Shown here: positions 63,540 through 64,000 of the stretch, one piece after another | How the letters are laid out: every line of letters starts with the position of its first letter | Position numbering within the stretch: position 1 is the first letter of the stretch | Assembly (NCBI RefSeq): GCF_000695685.1 | Contig: NZ_JFFR01000023.1 | Coordinates: 186,001-250,000, forward strand | Direction of reading: 5' to 3' | DNA: 64,000 nt | Origin: Vibrio fortis | Lineage (GTDB): Bacteria > Pseudomonadota > Gammaproteobacteria > Enterobacterales > Vibrionaceae | Made by a program: the position numbers and the translations under genes | Notes under the pieces: generated by a model | The model's input: the letters and a program-made list of their open reading frames with translations, nothing else | Database searches by the model: none | What the model was told of the DNA's origin: nothing

Positions 63540-64000
63540 TTGAAAAATATGATGAAAGCAGCAGGTCTAGGCCTAATCGTTCTTAGCTCTTCTTTCTTTG
63601 CAACAGCTGCAGAAGCGGCACAGAAAATTGGCTACGTGAACACTGCACAAGTATTCCAAGCTCTACCTCAGCGTGAAGTTGTTCTTCAAAAAATGCAGGA
63701 AGAGTTCAAAGACAAAGCGGCTGAACTGCAAAGCATTCAAGCAGAAGCTCAAACCAAGATTGAAAAGCTAAAGCGTGATGGCGAGCTGCTTGGTCCAGAG
63801 GAAGTTGAAAAGCTACGTATTGAAGTTGGTCAACTAGACAGCAAATACAAGATTAAAGCACAAGCGCTTGAGAAGGCGAGCCAACGTCGTGAAGCTCAAG
63901 AGAAGCAGAAGCTATTTAAAGTGATTCAAGAAGCAGTAGAAAAAGTAGCTGAGAAAGAGGGCTACGACATGATCGTAGACATCTCTACACTTCAATACGC
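63540..64000 (+). CDS. skp: Periplasmic chaperone Skp (OmpH), 3' truncated by window end
   Basis: Skp holds unfolded outer-membrane proteins in the periplasm. About 153 residues are visible with no stop: a signal peptide (MKNMMKAAGLGLIVLSSSFF-type), then QKIGYVNTAQVFQALPQREVV and long charged helices (QKMQEEFKDKAAELQSIQAE) forming the tentacles, ending in GYDMIVDISTLQYA. The start is TTG at 63540, preceded by AAAGGA; ATG codons at 63549 and 63552 are alternatives. The last ~20 residues lie outside the window. Confidence 0.95.
   Translation, partial: MKNMMKAAGLGLIVLSSSFFATAAEAAQKIGYVNTAQVFQALPQREVVLQKMQEEFKDKAAELQSIQAEAQTKIEKLKRDGELLGPEEVEKLRIEVGQLDSKYKIKAQALEKASQRREAQEKQKLFKVIQEAVEKVAEKEGYDMIVDISTLQY

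Noticed and set aside
1..64000. CRISPR arrays, rRNA or tRNA genes, prophage, toxin-antitoxin or defence clusters
   Set aside because: I found no direct-repeat arrays, no tRNA-like cloverleaf regions and no genes of these kinds; the window is essentially core genome.

Overview
The window is a chromosomal segment of a Vibrio-like gammaproteobacterium. This rests on the sodium-motor genes pomA-pomB, the dxs-ispA-xseB / pomAB / thiI order, a metNIQ-gmhB-treRBC block, Zur-controlled alternative ribosomal proteins, and GcvB and CsrB small RNAs in their expected settings. No rRNA, tRNA, prophage or CRISPR is visible. Apart from an insertion-sequence end at position 1, almost everything is core genome.

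Layout. 1-395: right end of an IS3-family element abutting dxs. 0.4-3.5 kb (minus): dxs, ispA, xseB (isoprenoid precursors, exonuclease VII). 3.7-5.6 kb: pomAB behind a candidate FliA promoter. 5.8-8.0 kb: thiI and a glutathione S-transferase. 8.2-11.5 kb: the GcvB sRNA, divergent from the gcvA-hydrolase-ygdD-rlmM operon. 11.6-19.9 kb (minus): secreted nuclease, xni, ppnN, a diguanylate cyclase, a TPR protein with a degenerate GGDEF-like domain, queF. 20-21.3 kb: syd and a zinc-ribbon protein. 21.6-31.2 kb: a LamB-like porin and the treR / treBC trehalose genes carrying the same operator, with metNIQ (MetJ boxes) and gmhB between them. 31.2-34.5 kb: a lipoprotein, a ToxR-like membrane regulator, a YitT protein. 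34.8-36.4 kb: glyA followed by two tandem ~128-bp hairpin units. 36.4-40.9 kb: small genes, proS, trmO. 40.9-43.4 kb: rpmE2-rpmJ2 behind adjacent Fur and Zur boxes, and an AbgT transporter. 43.4-45.0 kb: a frameshifted mipA/ompV-like gene, yaiI, a small putative DNA-binding protein. 45.1-45.7 kb: CsrB with its VarA/UvrY box. 45.7-49.2 kb: GNAT, DUF3301, DUF3549, yqcC-truC, yaeH. 49.4-53.1 kb (minus): glnD, map. 53.3-64 kb: S2 leader, rpsB, tsf, pyrH, frr, uppS, cdsA, ispC, rseP, bamA and the start of skp.

How the genes work together. The last 11 kb is the conserved translation / envelope-biogenesis cluster; most of its early gene boundaries carry a hairpin with a T tract. GcvB and CsrB are global post-transcriptional regulators. 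The trehalose genes look like a regulon in which one LacI-type repressor controls outer-membrane entry (porin), phosphotransferase uptake (TreB) and hydrolysis (TreC).

The most useful unannotated signals are the two sRNAs, a 4-bp duplication that breaks the mipA/ompV-like gene, the tandem hairpin units after glyA with compensatory base changes, the shared TreR-type operators, and the juxtaposed Fur and Zur boxes. I found no clearly new multi-gene system.
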